Positions 17,434-26,740 are shown, counted from the first letter of the stretch. The stretch: 64,000 nt of DNA from JADGHX01 sp037200125 (GCA_037200125.1 JBBCGS010000005.1:682001-746000); one strand, 5' to 3'. Translations and numbers: made by a program. Notes: generated by a model not told the origin, from the sequence alone.

Positions 17434-18641
17434 TTCTTCTTGAGCCGTTTCGTCGCGATCTCGGCGCCTTCGGCCATCGCTTTCAACTTGGCCCAGGCGA
17501 TTTCCTCATGCCCCACGCGCGAACCGATTCCGCAATCGGTGCCCGCATGCACGTTCTCCATGCCCACAAGTCTCGCGTAGCTGATCAGCCGTTCGGCCAC
17601 CAGCTCCGGATGTTCAACCAGATCGGTGAAATGACCGACAACGCCCGGCACGATGATCTTGCCTTCCGGCAGCTTGAACTCCTCGAACACCCGATACTCG
17701 TGCGCATGGCGCACGTTGCTCGCCTCGACGGAGAACGCCTGCGCGTTGATCTTGAACAGCAGGTCAACGAAATACTTGAACTCGAGGTCATGCGTGTGCG
17801 GCCGGTGTCCGCTACCCCAGCACATGTGGAAACGCACCTGCTCCTCGGGAATGCCCTCGAGCGCATGGTTGATCACCTCGACCGCGAGCTCGAGATACTT
17901 GCGGTAGTCCTCGATGCTCCAGTCCGGATAGAACATCCACGTGGTCGCAAACTCCGGCTCGTCCACCTGCAGCAGCAGGCCCGCATCGGTGATCGCTTTG
18001 TATTCCTGCCGCATGCACTCGGCGACCGCGAACATGTACTCGCGCTCGTCGCGGTAATGCAGGTTGCGCGTGCCCGCGCCGAAGCTGAGGGGCCCGAGCG
18101 AGGCGATGAAGCCATCGACGCCGTTGCGACCTGCGAGCCCCTTGCGGAGCGCCTCGATGTCCTTGCGGATGGCCTCCTGACCGACGTAGCGGATCGGCCC
18201 ATCGCAAATGGCTTCGCGGTTCGACGGGTTGAAGGCGTTCTTGCCCGGCGTTGCGAAGCCCGGGCGCGGGCCGGCGCCCGATCCGGCGAACCACAAGCCC
18301 GACTCATAGAATCCGGGAAAATCCCGCTTGTCCCGTTCGGCGGTGAAGCCCCGCTTCGGCGCCAGCCCTTGCGGCCGCTCGCGCGAGCCGAAACCGGTGA
18401 CTCGCGCCTGAATGTAGCCGTGATACGCGGCCGGATCACTGGCCTTCACATACTCGCCGTCGTTGATGATGTCGACGCCGCATTCGATCTGCTTCGCGAT
18501 GACCCATTCCACCGCACCGGGCAGCCCCGCTTCGATCCGCGCGGCGTTCGCCTTGGGATCCGCGAGAAGATCGTCGAAGCCAGGCGGGCGCGGCAGGTTG
18601 CCGCCGTGGCTGCTGTGAATGTAGTCGGTCGAGAATCTCAT
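17430..18641 (-). CDS. MetE C-terminal-domain-like (cobalamin-independent methyltransferase family) protein
   Basis: Protein of 403 residues corresponding to the catalytic C-terminal barrel of cobalamin-independent methionine synthase, without its N-terminal half. The zinc site looks intact: HMC at residues 272-274, Glu306 in SVEASN and Cys370 in GTDCGIGSR. LLLQVDEPEF carries the conserved Asp-Glu of the substrate site. Stand-alone proteins of this kind act in methyl transfer or C-S bond chemistry outside methionine synthesis. Heading an operon with an MFS transporter and an amidohydrolase, it may handle a methyl group or thioether from an imported compound (inference). Start MRFSTDYIHSSHGG fits family N-termini. 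Confidence 0.85.
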   Translation of the reverse strand: MRFSTDYIHSSHGGNLPRPPGFDDLLADPKANAARIEAGLPGAVEWVIAKQIECGVDIINDGEYVKASDPAAYHGYIQARVTGFGSRERPQGLAPKRGFTAERDKRDFPGFYESGLWFAGSGAGPRPGFATPGKNAFNPSNREAICDGPIRYVGQEAIRKDIEALRKGLAGRNGVDGFIASLGPLSFGAGTRNLHYRDEREYMFAVAECMRQEYKAITDAGLLLQVDEPEFATTWMFYPDWSIEDYRKYLELAVEVINHALEGIPEEQVRFHMCWGSGHRPHTHDLEFKYFVDLLFKINAQAFSVEASNVRHAHEYRVFEEFKLPEGKIIVPGVVGHFTDLVEHPELVAERLISYARLVGMENVHAGTDCGIGSRVGHEEIAWAKLKAMAEGAEIATKRLKKK

Positions 18642-18768
18642 AGGGCTTCGATCTCACTTCGGCGCTCGTACGATTTCGGGACTCCGGTTTCGGAACTCGA
18701 TCCATCCCGGAACCCGATCTGTTGCGGGGCTCGATCGATCCCGGCAGAGGCCTCGGTGGCGGGCGCCA

Positions 18769-20871
18769 TCAAGGCGAGCGATTCGCAGCCGGCGCATCCG
18801 GCGGCTCCTGATAGCCATTGCGGTTGAGGTTCAACTCGGGATGAGCCGCGCAGGGCACGCAGTCCGGCTGATGAAGCTCGGGAACGCGGCCGCTCACCGG
18901 ATTGGTGTAGGTGAACCACATCGGCAGGATGGTCGGCCACTGCTGGGATTCCCCCGTGCCGCCGGCGAAATGCTCTTCGCGCTTGCCCAGCGAGGTGAGC
19001 GCGATATCGACGTTCACGCTGTTGGATGGCGGCCGCCGGGCGCCGGGCGCGGGGTCTTTCGACTTAGCCCACACACCGTCTTTCCAGGCGACCGGCGTGA
19101 TGTACGGCTCGTCTAGCGTCAGTTCCCAGATGCGCCAGACGCCGTTCTCCAGCACGTATCGGTCGTGATACATGCCGCCCCAGAACTGCGCCGCGAAGAA
19201 ATCGCCCGCCTTGCCGACCGTCTTGCCTGTGCGCGGCTGGAACAACTTGAAGCGACCCGTCGCGGAACGGCCGTCATCAGATACGAGCACCACGGGCTGC
19301 AACAGCCAGTGATAAGAAATACCGGCCTGCTTGTCCGGACCCTTGCCTTTGACGCGCGCGGCGATGAGCCGGTCTCGGCCGATGTGATAGCCCTGGAACG
19401 GCGTCTGCTTGAAGCCCTTCGCCGCCATCACGCCGGCCCAGCCCGCCGCATCGGAATCGTCGACGTAGTAGCCGTAGGTCGCCGAGATGTTCGCAACGCC
19501 ATCCCACGCGGCCGAGCGCGCCAGGCGGCGGCGGGCTTCGTCGAGCGTGATCGCGGCAGGCTTGCCGCGCGCGATCGATCCCGTCAGACCTTTCGTCGCC
19601 ACCCACTTCGCGTCGCCGGCGGCCTTGATGGTCTTGCCCGTGACCGGATGCGGGCTGATGAACGCCGGCATCGCAAGTCCAGGCGTGGCCGTGTCGGCAG
19701 CGGCGAGCGGTGCGTCGGGCGCATTGGCGCCGCTGGGCGCAGGCTCGACGATGCGGCTCTTGCCCCAGCCCTGGAAGATATCCGTCTTCATGAGCACAAC
19801 GCGGCGCATCTCGCGAATCTTCCACGCGCCGCCTTCCTTGACGAAGCGATTGCGGAACGTCGCGACCTCCCACCCGCCTTTCTCCTGGTCGGCTTCGCCA
19901 AGCATGCCGAGCTCGATGCCTCGTGCGAACGCCTCGTTGCCGCCGGGCGAGATCGTCACAGTCACATCGTTCTGGATGCGATCGTTGAGCTGGCCGTGCG
20001 TGAGGCCCGCAGGCCCTATGCTCTCGAGCCAGCGACGAATCCCCGCCGGTCCGCGCCAGACGCCCTGACCCGAAATCTCGACGACACCGTCCTGTGCGAA
20101 CAGGTCGACTACGTCGTCCCACATCTTGCGATCCGCATAGAACCCGTAGGCCGACTGGAGATTGCGGATGCGATCCTCGTCGTTGAGCGTGTCGACGCGC
20201 GTCTGGAGCGCCGCGAGTGTCGCCTTGGTCCTGGGTGCCGCACCGGTCGCCGACGGGATCGGAATGCCGGCGGTCTCAGTGTCGAAATGCTTGGGAACGA
20301 CCGGCACATCGCCACCGCCCCAATTGATCCAGCCCTCTTCGTAGGGACCATCGAACTGCGGGAAGTAGTGCGCCATCGCGATCTTCCACACGCCCTTCTC
20401 GCGCGCGTAGTCATTCTCGAAAACACCACCCTCGATGCGCGCTTCGCTGCCGTGGCCGTGGAAGATCAGCGCCTGCCAACGCACCTTGGCGTCCTCGCCA
20501 TCGGCGGAGAGATTCACGACCGGCGCATCGATGAACATGCTCGAAAGGCTGTCTGCCTTCAGGCCCTCATGGCCGCCGCCGTAGCGGGTGCGCAGGAAGC
20601 CAGCAATCGCGGCGGGGCCTTTCGCCGTCTGCGCGGGTTTGATCATTCCGTCGAACACGAAACTGCCGTCGCGGGAGAACAGCGCGCCCACCTCGTTCCA
20701 GAGGCCGTATTGCGCGTACTGAGCATAGTTGCTCTGGAGATTCTTGACCGCGCGAACGCTCTCCGTGCGATCGACATCGCGCGCGAGACCGTCGAGCGCG
20801 GCGTCGGCACGCACCGCCGTGGCGAGGATCAGGGCAAGCGTCGCGCAAATGAGGGCGAGCGGGCGCGTCAT
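18769..20871 (-). CDS. second exported triple-SnoaL-domain protein
   Basis: About 700 residues, paralogous to 11970-14093. The start at 20871 has GGAGAG 6 nt upstream and is followed by a clear signal peptide (hydrophobic core, cleavage near VRADA). Domain 1 opens with NYAQYAQYGLWNEVGALFSRD, domain 2 with AYGFYADRKMWDDVVDLFAQD. Domain 3 (TYGYYVDDSDAAGWAGVMAAKG) has lost the LFxxDG signature but keeps the terminal NGVWRIWELTL sheet, so it looks degenerate. The C-terminal tail includes a Cys pair, PDCVPCAAHP. The function of these stacked domains is unknown; secretion and duplication beside catabolic genes suggest binding or transforming a hydrophobic ligand. Confidence 0.8.
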   Translation of the reverse strand: MTRPLALICATLALILATAVRADAALDGLARDVDRTESVRAVKNLQSNYAQYAQYGLWNEVGALFSRDGSFVFDGMIKPAQTAKGPAAIAGFLRTRYGGGHEGLKADSLSSMFIDAPVVNLSADGEDAKVRWQALIFHGHGSEARIEGGVFENDYAREKGVWKIAMAHYFPQFDGPYEEGWINWGGGDVPVVPKHFDTETAGIPIPSATGAAPRTKATLAALQTRVDTLNDEDRIRNLQSAYGFYADRKMWDDVVDLFAQDGVVEISGQGVWRGPAGIRRWLESIGPAGLTHGQLNDRIQNDVTVTISPGGNEAFARGIELGMLGEADQEKGGWEVATFRNRFVKEGGAWKIREMRRVVLMKTDIFQGWGKSRIVEPAPSGANAPDAPLAAADTATPGLAMPAFISPHPVTGKTIKAAGDAKWVATKGLTGSIARGKPAAITLDEARRRLARSAAWDGVANISATYGYYVDDSDAAGWAGVMAAKGFKQTPFQGYHIGRDRLIAARVKGKGPDKQAGISYHWLLQPVVLVSDDGRSATGRFKLFQPRTGKTVGKAGDFFAAQFWGGMYHDRYVLENGVWRIWELTLDEPYITPVAWKDGVWAKSKDPAPGARRPPSNSVNVDIALTSLGKREEHFAGGTGESQQWPTILPMWFTYTNPVSGRVPELHQPDCVPCAAHPELNLNRNGYQEPPDAPAANRSP

Positions 20872-21053
20872 GAACTCTCCAGTGCGTTTCCGTGATCTTC
20901 GAGGTGCGCCGGCAGGCGGCATCAGGGCACCGTGCGCGGTTATCAGAAGGTTGCGCAGGAGACTTCGCAAGCTTCTTCCAAGAATTAACCGCCTGCGGGC
21001 GTAGGTTCCAGTGCGGACAGGAATTACTTCCGCTTTGTGCAAGTCGGAAGGGT

Positions 21054-21269
21054 CTAGAACCAGTGAAGCGTCATTCCGATCGCGACGACCGTGCCCGCAA
21101 TCGTAATGAGCGATCCCAAGACGCCGAACACCCAGAACATCGCTTTCTGCAGGCCACGCATGTCGGTGATGCTTTGACTCAGTGCTTCGAGCTTCGCCGA
21201 CAACGAGGTGTTCACGGCGTCGGTCTTCGAGTCGCAGGCCGAGAAACTCTCATCCACCTTGTCGCGCAA
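21054..21269 (-). CDS. coiled-coil protein with C-terminal membrane anchor, 5' end unclear
   Basis: Short protein whose last 25 residues form one membrane helix (MFWVFGVLGSLITIAGTVVAIG) after a polar coiled coil. The TTG at 21269 gives 71 residues, but the same frame stays open upstream and encodes more heptad-rich sequence of the same kind (LRELRADNKAIREKLERKTD, then LALSAKIEAV), back to about 21395, without an ATG, GTG or better TTG. A CTG at 21386 is the only other candidate. Either a non-standard start is used or the 5' end has been lost. Similar small anchored coiled-coil proteins are common and uncharacterised. Confidence 0.55.
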   Translation of the reverse strand: MRDKVDESFSACDSKTDAVNTSLSAKLEALSQSITDMRGLQKAMFWVFGVLGSLITIAGTVVAIGMTLHWF

Positions 21270-21423
21270 GACGGTTTGAACCGCCTCGATCTTCGCGCTC
21301 AGGGCCAGATGGCTCTGGTGTATGGCGTCGGTCTTCCGCTCGAGTTTCTCGCGGATGGCCTTGTTGTCCGCGCGCAGCTCACGCAGATCGTGCCCGCGGC
21401 AGGTTGTAAGGAGCGGGCGGTCC

Positions 21424-22740
21424 CTATATCGCGAGCGCGGCCGTGCTATCGCCGAAGTGCTCTTCAGGGCAATCCAGCTTGTTCAGGATCGCCAGGAGCA
21501 GGTTCGACATCGGCGTGAGCTCTTTCATCCGGATGTGTCGATTGCCTTGAAGCGCCCCGCCCGCGCCCCCCGCCAGAACGATCGGCAGCGGGTCGTGGTT
21601 GTGCGAGTTCCCATCGCTCATGCCGCTGCCATACAGGATCAGCGAATGATCCAGCAGTGAGCCCTCCCCGTCGGGCACCTTCGAAAGCTTCTCGAGGAAA
21701 TACGCGAACAACGTCGCGTGATAGCGATTCAGCACGGCGAAGCGCGCCTTGCTGTTCTCGTTGTTGGAGTGGTGCGAAAGAATGTGGAAAGAATCCCGAA
21801 TGCCGCTCTTCGGGTACACGGCGTTGCTCAGTTCCTTCGCCAGCATGAAGGTGCTGGCGCGCGTGATCTCCGTCTGCCAGGCCAGCGCGAGCAGGTCGTA
21901 CATCAGCTTGATGTGTTCTTCGACGTCTTCCGGAATCCCGACGGGCCGGCTCGGCAGCGTCACGTGGCTGTCCACGCGCTGTGCGGATTGCTGGATGCGT
22001 CGCTCGATCTCGCGCACGTCTGTAACGAAACGATCCAGACGCTCGCGATCTCCCACCGGCAGCGTGCGGTCGAGGCTGCGGATCTGCTCGCTCACCGAAT
22101 CCAGCAGACTCAGCGCTTGCGAGCGGCGCGCCGAGCGCTGCCCATCGTTTGCACCATCGCCAAAGAGCTGCTCGAACAGCACCTGCGGGTTGTTCTGCAT
22201 CGGCAGGGGCGAGATTTCGTTCTGCCAGGACAGCGTGTTGCGATAGGCGCAGCTCAGCCCATCGCCGCAGCTCAGGCCCGACTCCTCGATCGTGAGCTCC
22301 AGCGACGGCAGCGGCGTGTCCCGACCCAGGTGCTTCGCCGCTACCTGGTCCATCGTGACACCGAGCTTCGGCTGCGCGCCCGACGCGGCCTTCGCGCCGC
22401 TCAGGAACGTGGCCGAAGAACGGTTGTGATTCCCGGAGGCGCCGCCGGGGCCATACGCCAGCGCATGGCCCAGATTCGAGACGACGTTGATGCGCGCGCG
22501 ATGCGGCTCGAGCGGCTTCAGAATCTCGCTGAACGTGAAATCGCGCCCGTCGTCAGCCGGCGTCCAGCGCGCCATGGTCGCACCGTGAGGAAAGTAGATG
22601 GCGCCGAATCGAACTCGCGGCTTCGGCGTGGCAGCCAGCGCCGGCACCATCGAGTCGAGCAGCGGTAACGCAAGGGCCGCGCCGGCGCCACGCAGAAGCG
22701 CGCGGCGCGAAAGATGTCGGCGGGTGATGAAGTGTGCCAT
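21424..22740 (-). CDS. DUF1552 family protein, Tat-exported (second copy)
   Basis: Protein of 438 residues, paralogue of 2515-3864. The N-terminus has the Tat motif SRRALLRGAG followed by a hydrophobic run and ALAA cleavage region. Shared family landmarks are AIYFPHGATM, TFLSGAKAASG, VREIERRIQ, LSHHSNNENSKA and DHSLILYGSGMSDGN. A CGDGLSC segment near residue 160 parallels the Cys-containing CGGAGC of the other copy, so two closely spaced cysteines are retained in both. It follows the DUF1592 gene by 12 nt on the same strand, completing an ankyrin-DUF1592-DUF1552 operon. Function unknown. Confidence 0.9.
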   Translation of the reverse strand: MAHFITRRHLSRRALLRGAGAALALPLLDSMVPALAATPKPRVRFGAIYFPHGATMARWTPADDGRDFTFSEILKPLEPHRARINVVSNLGHALAYGPGGASGNHNRSSATFLSGAKAASGAQPKLGVTMDQVAAKHLGRDTPLPSLELTIEESGLSCGDGLSCAYRNTLSWQNEISPLPMQNNPQVLFEQLFGDGANDGQRSARRSQALSLLDSVSEQIRSLDRTLPVGDRERLDRFVTDVREIERRIQQSAQRVDSHVTLPSRPVGIPEDVEEHIKLMYDLLALAWQTEITRASTFMLAKELSNAVYPKSGIRDSFHILSHHSNNENSKARFAVLNRYHATLFAYFLEKLSKVPDGEGSLLDHSLILYGSGMSDGNSHNHDPLPIVLAGGAGGALQGNRHIRMKELTPMSNLLLAILNKLDCPEEHFGDSTAALAI

Positions 22741-22752
22741 GCGTCTTCTCCT

Positions 22753-25050
22753 TCACTCGCGGGCGGTGAGGCCCGTGGCTTGCGGCGCCTTGGTCCGCGT
22801 ACGGAACGGTACGCTCCGCACTACGCCCAACACCAGCGCGCTGAACCGGAGGTCTTCGTGCTGGGCTTGCCGCACGACCGAACGCACCGCCGGCATATCG
22901 TGATAGTCGACCGCGCGGCCGAGCGCGTAGGTCATCATCTTTTCGATGGTGCTGGTAACGAACAGATCCGGATGTGACGTCAGTGCCGCGGTGAGGCCTT
23001 CGGGCCCGACCACCTCCGTTCCATCCGCGAGCGTGCCCGTCGCGTCGATACCGGAATCGCCATCGCGCTCGCGCCACGCACCGATGGGGTTGAAATTCTC
23101 CAGCGCGAAACCCACCGGATCCATCACGTTGTGGCAGGACGCGCAGCTCGGGTTCTTGCGGTGAGCTTCGAGGCGCGCGCGCACGGACGTCGTGATCACC
23201 TGGGTGCCATCGCCATCGATATTCGTCTCCACGCCCGGCGGCGGCGCCGGAACCGGCGCGCTCAGCAAGTTCTCCAATATCCAGCTGCCACGAATCACCG
23301 GCGATGTGCGACTCGCGGTCGACGTGATCGTGAGGATGCTGCCCTGACCGAGCAAGCCGCGCCGGTGACTGCTGGCCGGCAGCTGCACCTTGCGCATGTG
23401 CGAGCCGCGCACGCCGGCGATGCCGTAGTGCCTGGCCAGGCGCTCATTCGCGAAGGTGTAGTCGGCGGTGAGCAACTCGGTTATCGGACGATCCTGAGTG
23501 CGCACCCAATCCACCAGCGAGCGGGTTTCCTCGATGAACGCTTCGCGCAGGTTCTCATCGAAACCTTCGACTTCCGGCGTGACCTTCGCAAGCTCGCGCA
23601 GATGCAACCACTGCCCCGCGAAGTTCTCCACGAGCGCGTAGGCCTTGGGATCCGCGAGCATGCGTCGGACTTGCGCCGTCAGCACGTCGGGACGATGCAA
23701 CTCGTTCTTTACCGCGAGACCCATCAATTGCGAATCCGGGATGCTGCTCCAGAGAAAGAACGACAGCCGCGACGCGAGCTCCACATCGCTGATGACAAAC
23801 GGCGCGCCGGGCGCGGCCTCACCGGGCTCCGCCTCGAAGCGAAACAGAAAGCGCGGATCGATCAGGATGCGCGACAGCGCCTGCTGAATGCCATCCTCGA
23901 ACCCGCCCTCCGCGCTTCCGCGCTCGTAGAACCGCACGATATCGCCGAGATCCGCGAGCCGTTGCGGCGAACGAAACGCGCGGCTGGCAACCTCCACCAG
24001 GATCTTCTCGGCGCAACCGCGCTCCCGCGGCTTCGATTGCGGATGGCAGGTGAAGATGCGCCGTCGGCTCTCGGTGTTGCCGAGCCCGGTCGCGCTGTAG
24101 GGGCCCGCGATTTCCACCCGATCGATCCCGCCGTCGGCCTTGTACACCGCATAAATATCGTCGACGCCAGCCGGGCGCTTCGTCTCGAAGAGCGCAGCCG
24201 TCAGCACGTGACGCCCAGCCGGCACACGCAGCCGGAAGTCACGCAGGTTCTGGACTTGCACGCGCCGACCATCGAGCGCGAAGTCGATCTGCAGGCCGGG
24301 ATTGCGCGCCAGCGCGAAATTGCCCCGCACGCTGAAGTGATATTCGGCGTCGAGCGGAAAGTCGTGCTCGACACGAAGGCCACCGCGCGACCCGAGCGGC
24401 AGGCCCTCCAGATGCTCGTCCTGCGCAAGATTCGCCGGCGTCTGATAGATCGCCGTGGTCTCGGTTGCAGTCAAGTCCCCCACGGCGGCCCGGCTAAGCT
24501 TCATCGCCGCGGACGTATAGCCCTGGATGAGCGCCGGTGAAATGCCGAGACCAGAAGCCACGTTGTCGAAGCCCGCGCTCGAATCATCGGGCGGCAGCAG
24601 ATCGCCGACCTCCACCGACATGCCGAAAATGTCGCGGATGGAGTTGGCGTACTCGGTGCGGTTTAGCCGGTGCAGCACGGGTGCGTGCGGTGACTCACTG
24701 CTTGCCGATGCGCCGCTCGCGGCGTTCGCGGCCCGCGCGTCGAGGCGGGTTTCCAGCGTCAGGACCATAGACTCGGCATCCGCGCGCGACGGACGATCCT
24801 TCCCCGGCGGCGGCATCATCCCCGCGCGCAGTTTGCGCACCACCTTCTCCCACGACTGCGCATCGCCGTCGACTTGCGCGGGATCGAGGGACGTGAGGTC
24901 GAGGCCGCCCGCCCAGTCCGTGGTGTTGTGGCAATCGGCGCAGTAGTGCGAAATAACGTCCGGCACGTCGGTCGCAGCCCAGGCGCCCGCCACGGGCCCC
25001 ACGAGCAAGGGCAACAGCCGGAGCAATGCGATTCGCAACCCACGACGCAT
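22753..25050 (-). CDS. DUF1592-family exported protein with two CxxCH motifs (second copy)
   Basis: Protein of 765 residues, paralogue of 37-2511. A signal peptide (cleavage near GAWAA) is followed by CADCHNTTDWAGGL at residues 37-50, nearly the same motif as the first copy, and a second haem site CASCH near residue 637 before DPVGFALENFNPIG. DUF1587-like (LHRLNRTEYANSIRDIFG), DUF1592 (SRLSFFLWSSIPD) and DUF1588-like (HRRGLLGQGSILT) signatures are in the usual order. Its ATG overlaps the ankyrin stop by one base (TGATG). The polyglycine insert of the first copy is absent, and this copy is about 60 residues shorter. A periplasmic c-type haem protein is inferred; electron partners are unknown. 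Confidence 0.9.
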   Translation of the reverse strand: MRRGLRIALLRLLPLLVGPVAGAWAATDVPDVISHYCADCHNTTDWAGGLDLTSLDPAQVDGDAQSWEKVVRKLRAGMMPPPGKDRPSRADAESMVLTLETRLDARAANAASGASASSESPHAPVLHRLNRTEYANSIRDIFGMSVEVGDLLPPDDSSAGFDNVASGLGISPALIQGYTSAAMKLSRAAVGDLTATETTAIYQTPANLAQDEHLEGLPLGSRGGLRVEHDFPLDAEYHFSVRGNFALARNPGLQIDFALDGRRVQVQNLRDFRLRVPAGRHVLTAALFETKRPAGVDDIYAVYKADGGIDRVEIAGPYSATGLGNTESRRRIFTCHPQSKPRERGCAEKILVEVASRAFRSPQRLADLGDIVRFYERGSAEGGFEDGIQQALSRILIDPRFLFRFEAEPGEAAPGAPFVISDVELASRLSFFLWSSIPDSQLMGLAVKNELHRPDVLTAQVRRMLADPKAYALVENFAGQWLHLRELAKVTPEVEGFDENLREAFIEETRSLVDWVRTQDRPITELLTADYTFANERLARHYGIAGVRGSHMRKVQLPASSHRRGLLGQGSILTITSTASRTSPVIRGSWILENLLSAPVPAPPPGVETNIDGDGTQVITTSVRARLEAHRKNPSCASCHNVMDPVGFALENFNPIGAWRERDGDSGIDATGTLADGTEVVGPEGLTAALTSHPDLFVTSTIEKMMTYALGRAVDYHDMPAVRSVVRQAQHEDLRFSALVLGVVRSVPFRTRTKAPQATGLTARE

Positions 25051-26606
25051 CAGCGTATCTCCTTGCCCTGCTTCTTCAGCAGTTCCGTGACCAGCGCGAT
25101 AGTGCTGGGTTTGGGCTGGGCCGGATGGGTCGCCAGGAATACGCCCTTGGCCCAGTCCAGCGTGGAGCGATGCTCGTTGTCCTGAGCCGTGAGGTCGGCG
25201 CCCCGGGCGACGAGAAACCGGATGATATCGTCAGAACCGCGGTTCGCGGCACCGTGTAGTGCCGTAATACCCATGGAATTGGCCTGGTTCACGTCCATGC
25301 CGAGCTCGACGCACAGCTTCACCGCCGCCAGCAGTTGATCCGGCCCCTCGGTCGAGGTTTGTGCGAGCACCCAGTTCACCCCTGCGGCGGCCATGAGCGG
25401 CGAAGTGCCGTGAAACGTGTCGACGCGCGGATTCGCGCCATGCTCGAGTAACAGCTTCATCACGGTGACGTCGCCCGCCAGCGCGGCCGTGAGAAAAGGC
25501 GTTTGGCCGGTGAAGTCCACCCATTCCAGCGAGCCGGTGATCTCCAGCAGGTAATTGCGGAACGGCGGTGTTTCCTTCGTGCGCGCATTCACCTCCGCGC
25601 CCGCCGCAAGCAGCGCCTGTATGAGATCGAGCACAGGCGCGCGATCGATGCCGTTCTTGAAGGTTGCGTTGTGAACGTAAAGATTGCGCACGTTCACCGC
25701 TTCCCACAGCGGACTGCGCCCGTACCAGTCCTGCCCGTTCACGCCGCTCCCGTGTTCGAGCAGGTAATGCGCGACGGCCACGTTGTCATTGGAGACGGCC
25801 ATCAGCAGCGGCCAGATGCCATTCGCCTCTTTCGCATTGGCATCCGCGCCGGCCGCGATGAGGCGCTTCGCCACCTCGACGCGATCATGGCGAGCGGCAT
25901 AGAGCAGCGGCGTCATGCCGCCCGGCGTGGGCTCGCGCCGCCCGCGATCGGCGGGCACGCCGCCGCGCAGAATGCCCACCCCGAAACCGAAGCCAGGCAC
26001 GGAATTCGGCTTGATGAAGGCGGGTGTCTCACCCACCCGGGTCGCGGCGTTGGGATTCGCGCCCTGTGAAAGCAACGCCGAAACGATGTCCGCGTGACCC
26101 GCGCGCGCGGCGAACATCAGTGCGGTTTGCCCGTAGCTCGGGTCGCGCACGTCCACCTTCGCGCCGTGGCTCAGCAATTGCTCCACCACCGCGAGCACGC
26201 CGGCCTGCGCGGCCATCATCAAGTGGGTCTCGCCGCTCGGTTCGGGGTGATTGGCGTCCGCGCCCGCCCCGAGCAGCAGCGCGACCATCTCTGGATTGCC
26301 GTTCGCGATCGCGAGGCTCAGCGGGCTCACGCCGCGCTCGGTCACGCCATTGGGATCCGCCCCGGCTTGCAGCAAACGCTTCGCGGTCGCGAGGTCGTCC
26401 ACCCGAACGCGCCAATGCAGTGGCGGCGTGCCATAGGAACCGCGGGCGTTGGGGTCGGCGCCCTTCTTCAGCAACTTGCCCATGACGAGGAGGTCGCCAT
26501 TCATGGCGGCGTCGGCAATAGCGCCCGTTTCGCCGCCGAACGCGGCGGGCGCAACGGCGTGCCCGATGAGCAGCGCCATGACGGCGAACCATCCGCCCCG
26601 AAGCAT
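25050..26606 (-). CDS. exported ankyrin-repeat protein (second copy)
   Basis: Protein of 518 residues with a start at 26606 (MLRGGWFAVMALLIG), preceded by AAGGGGG; a longer ORF to 26753 exists but lacks a signal peptide at its start. After the signal peptide there are about nine ankyrin repeats (AAMNGDLLVMGKLLKKGADP, VSPLSLAIANGNPEMVALLL, GQTALMFAARAGHADIVSAL and others), with a less regular insert near residues 200-225. Repeats of the form DPSYGQTALMFAARAG parallel the copy at 4828-6516. It is first in the minus-strand operon with DUF1592 and DUF1552, whereas in the plus-strand cassette the ankyrin gene is last. A scaffold role in the periplasm is inferred. Confidence 0.9.
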   Translation of the reverse strand: MLRGGWFAVMALLIGHAVAPAAFGGETGAIADAAMNGDLLVMGKLLKKGADPNARGSYGTPPLHWRVRVDDLATAKRLLQAGADPNGVTERGVSPLSLAIANGNPEMVALLLGAGADANHPEPSGETHLMMAAQAGVLAVVEQLLSHGAKVDVRDPSYGQTALMFAARAGHADIVSALLSQGANPNAATRVGETPAFIKPNSVPGFGFGVGILRGGVPADRGRREPTPGGMTPLLYAARHDRVEVAKRLIAAGADANAKEANGIWPLLMAVSNDNVAVAHYLLEHGSGVNGQDWYGRSPLWEAVNVRNLYVHNATFKNGIDRAPVLDLIQALLAAGAEVNARTKETPPFRNYLLEITGSLEWVDFTGQTPFLTAALAGDVTVMKLLLEHGANPRVDTFHGTSPLMAAAGVNWVLAQTSTEGPDQLLAAVKLCVELGMDVNQANSMGITALHGAANRGSDDIIRFLVARGADLTAQDNEHRSTLDWAKGVFLATHPAQPKPSTIALVTELLKKQGKEIR

Positions 26607-26740
26607 CCGCGAAACCCCCTTCGAACACCCCACCGCGTTCGCACGCACGCTCTCACGTGGCATGCTCCGCAAACGCCGCCGGAGTATTCTTGTTTTCGGT
26701 GCCGGTTCTAGCATAACCAATGTAGCCAATAAGGAACCCC

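Noticed and set aside
19165..20895. 576-residue plus ORF opposite the second triple-SnoaL gene
   Set aside because: Low-quality composition with no domain, lying antisense to three clear SnoaL domains.
23131..24540. 469-residue plus ORF opposite the second DUF1592 gene
   Set aside because: Antisense shadow of a gene with two CxxCH motifs and correct domain order.
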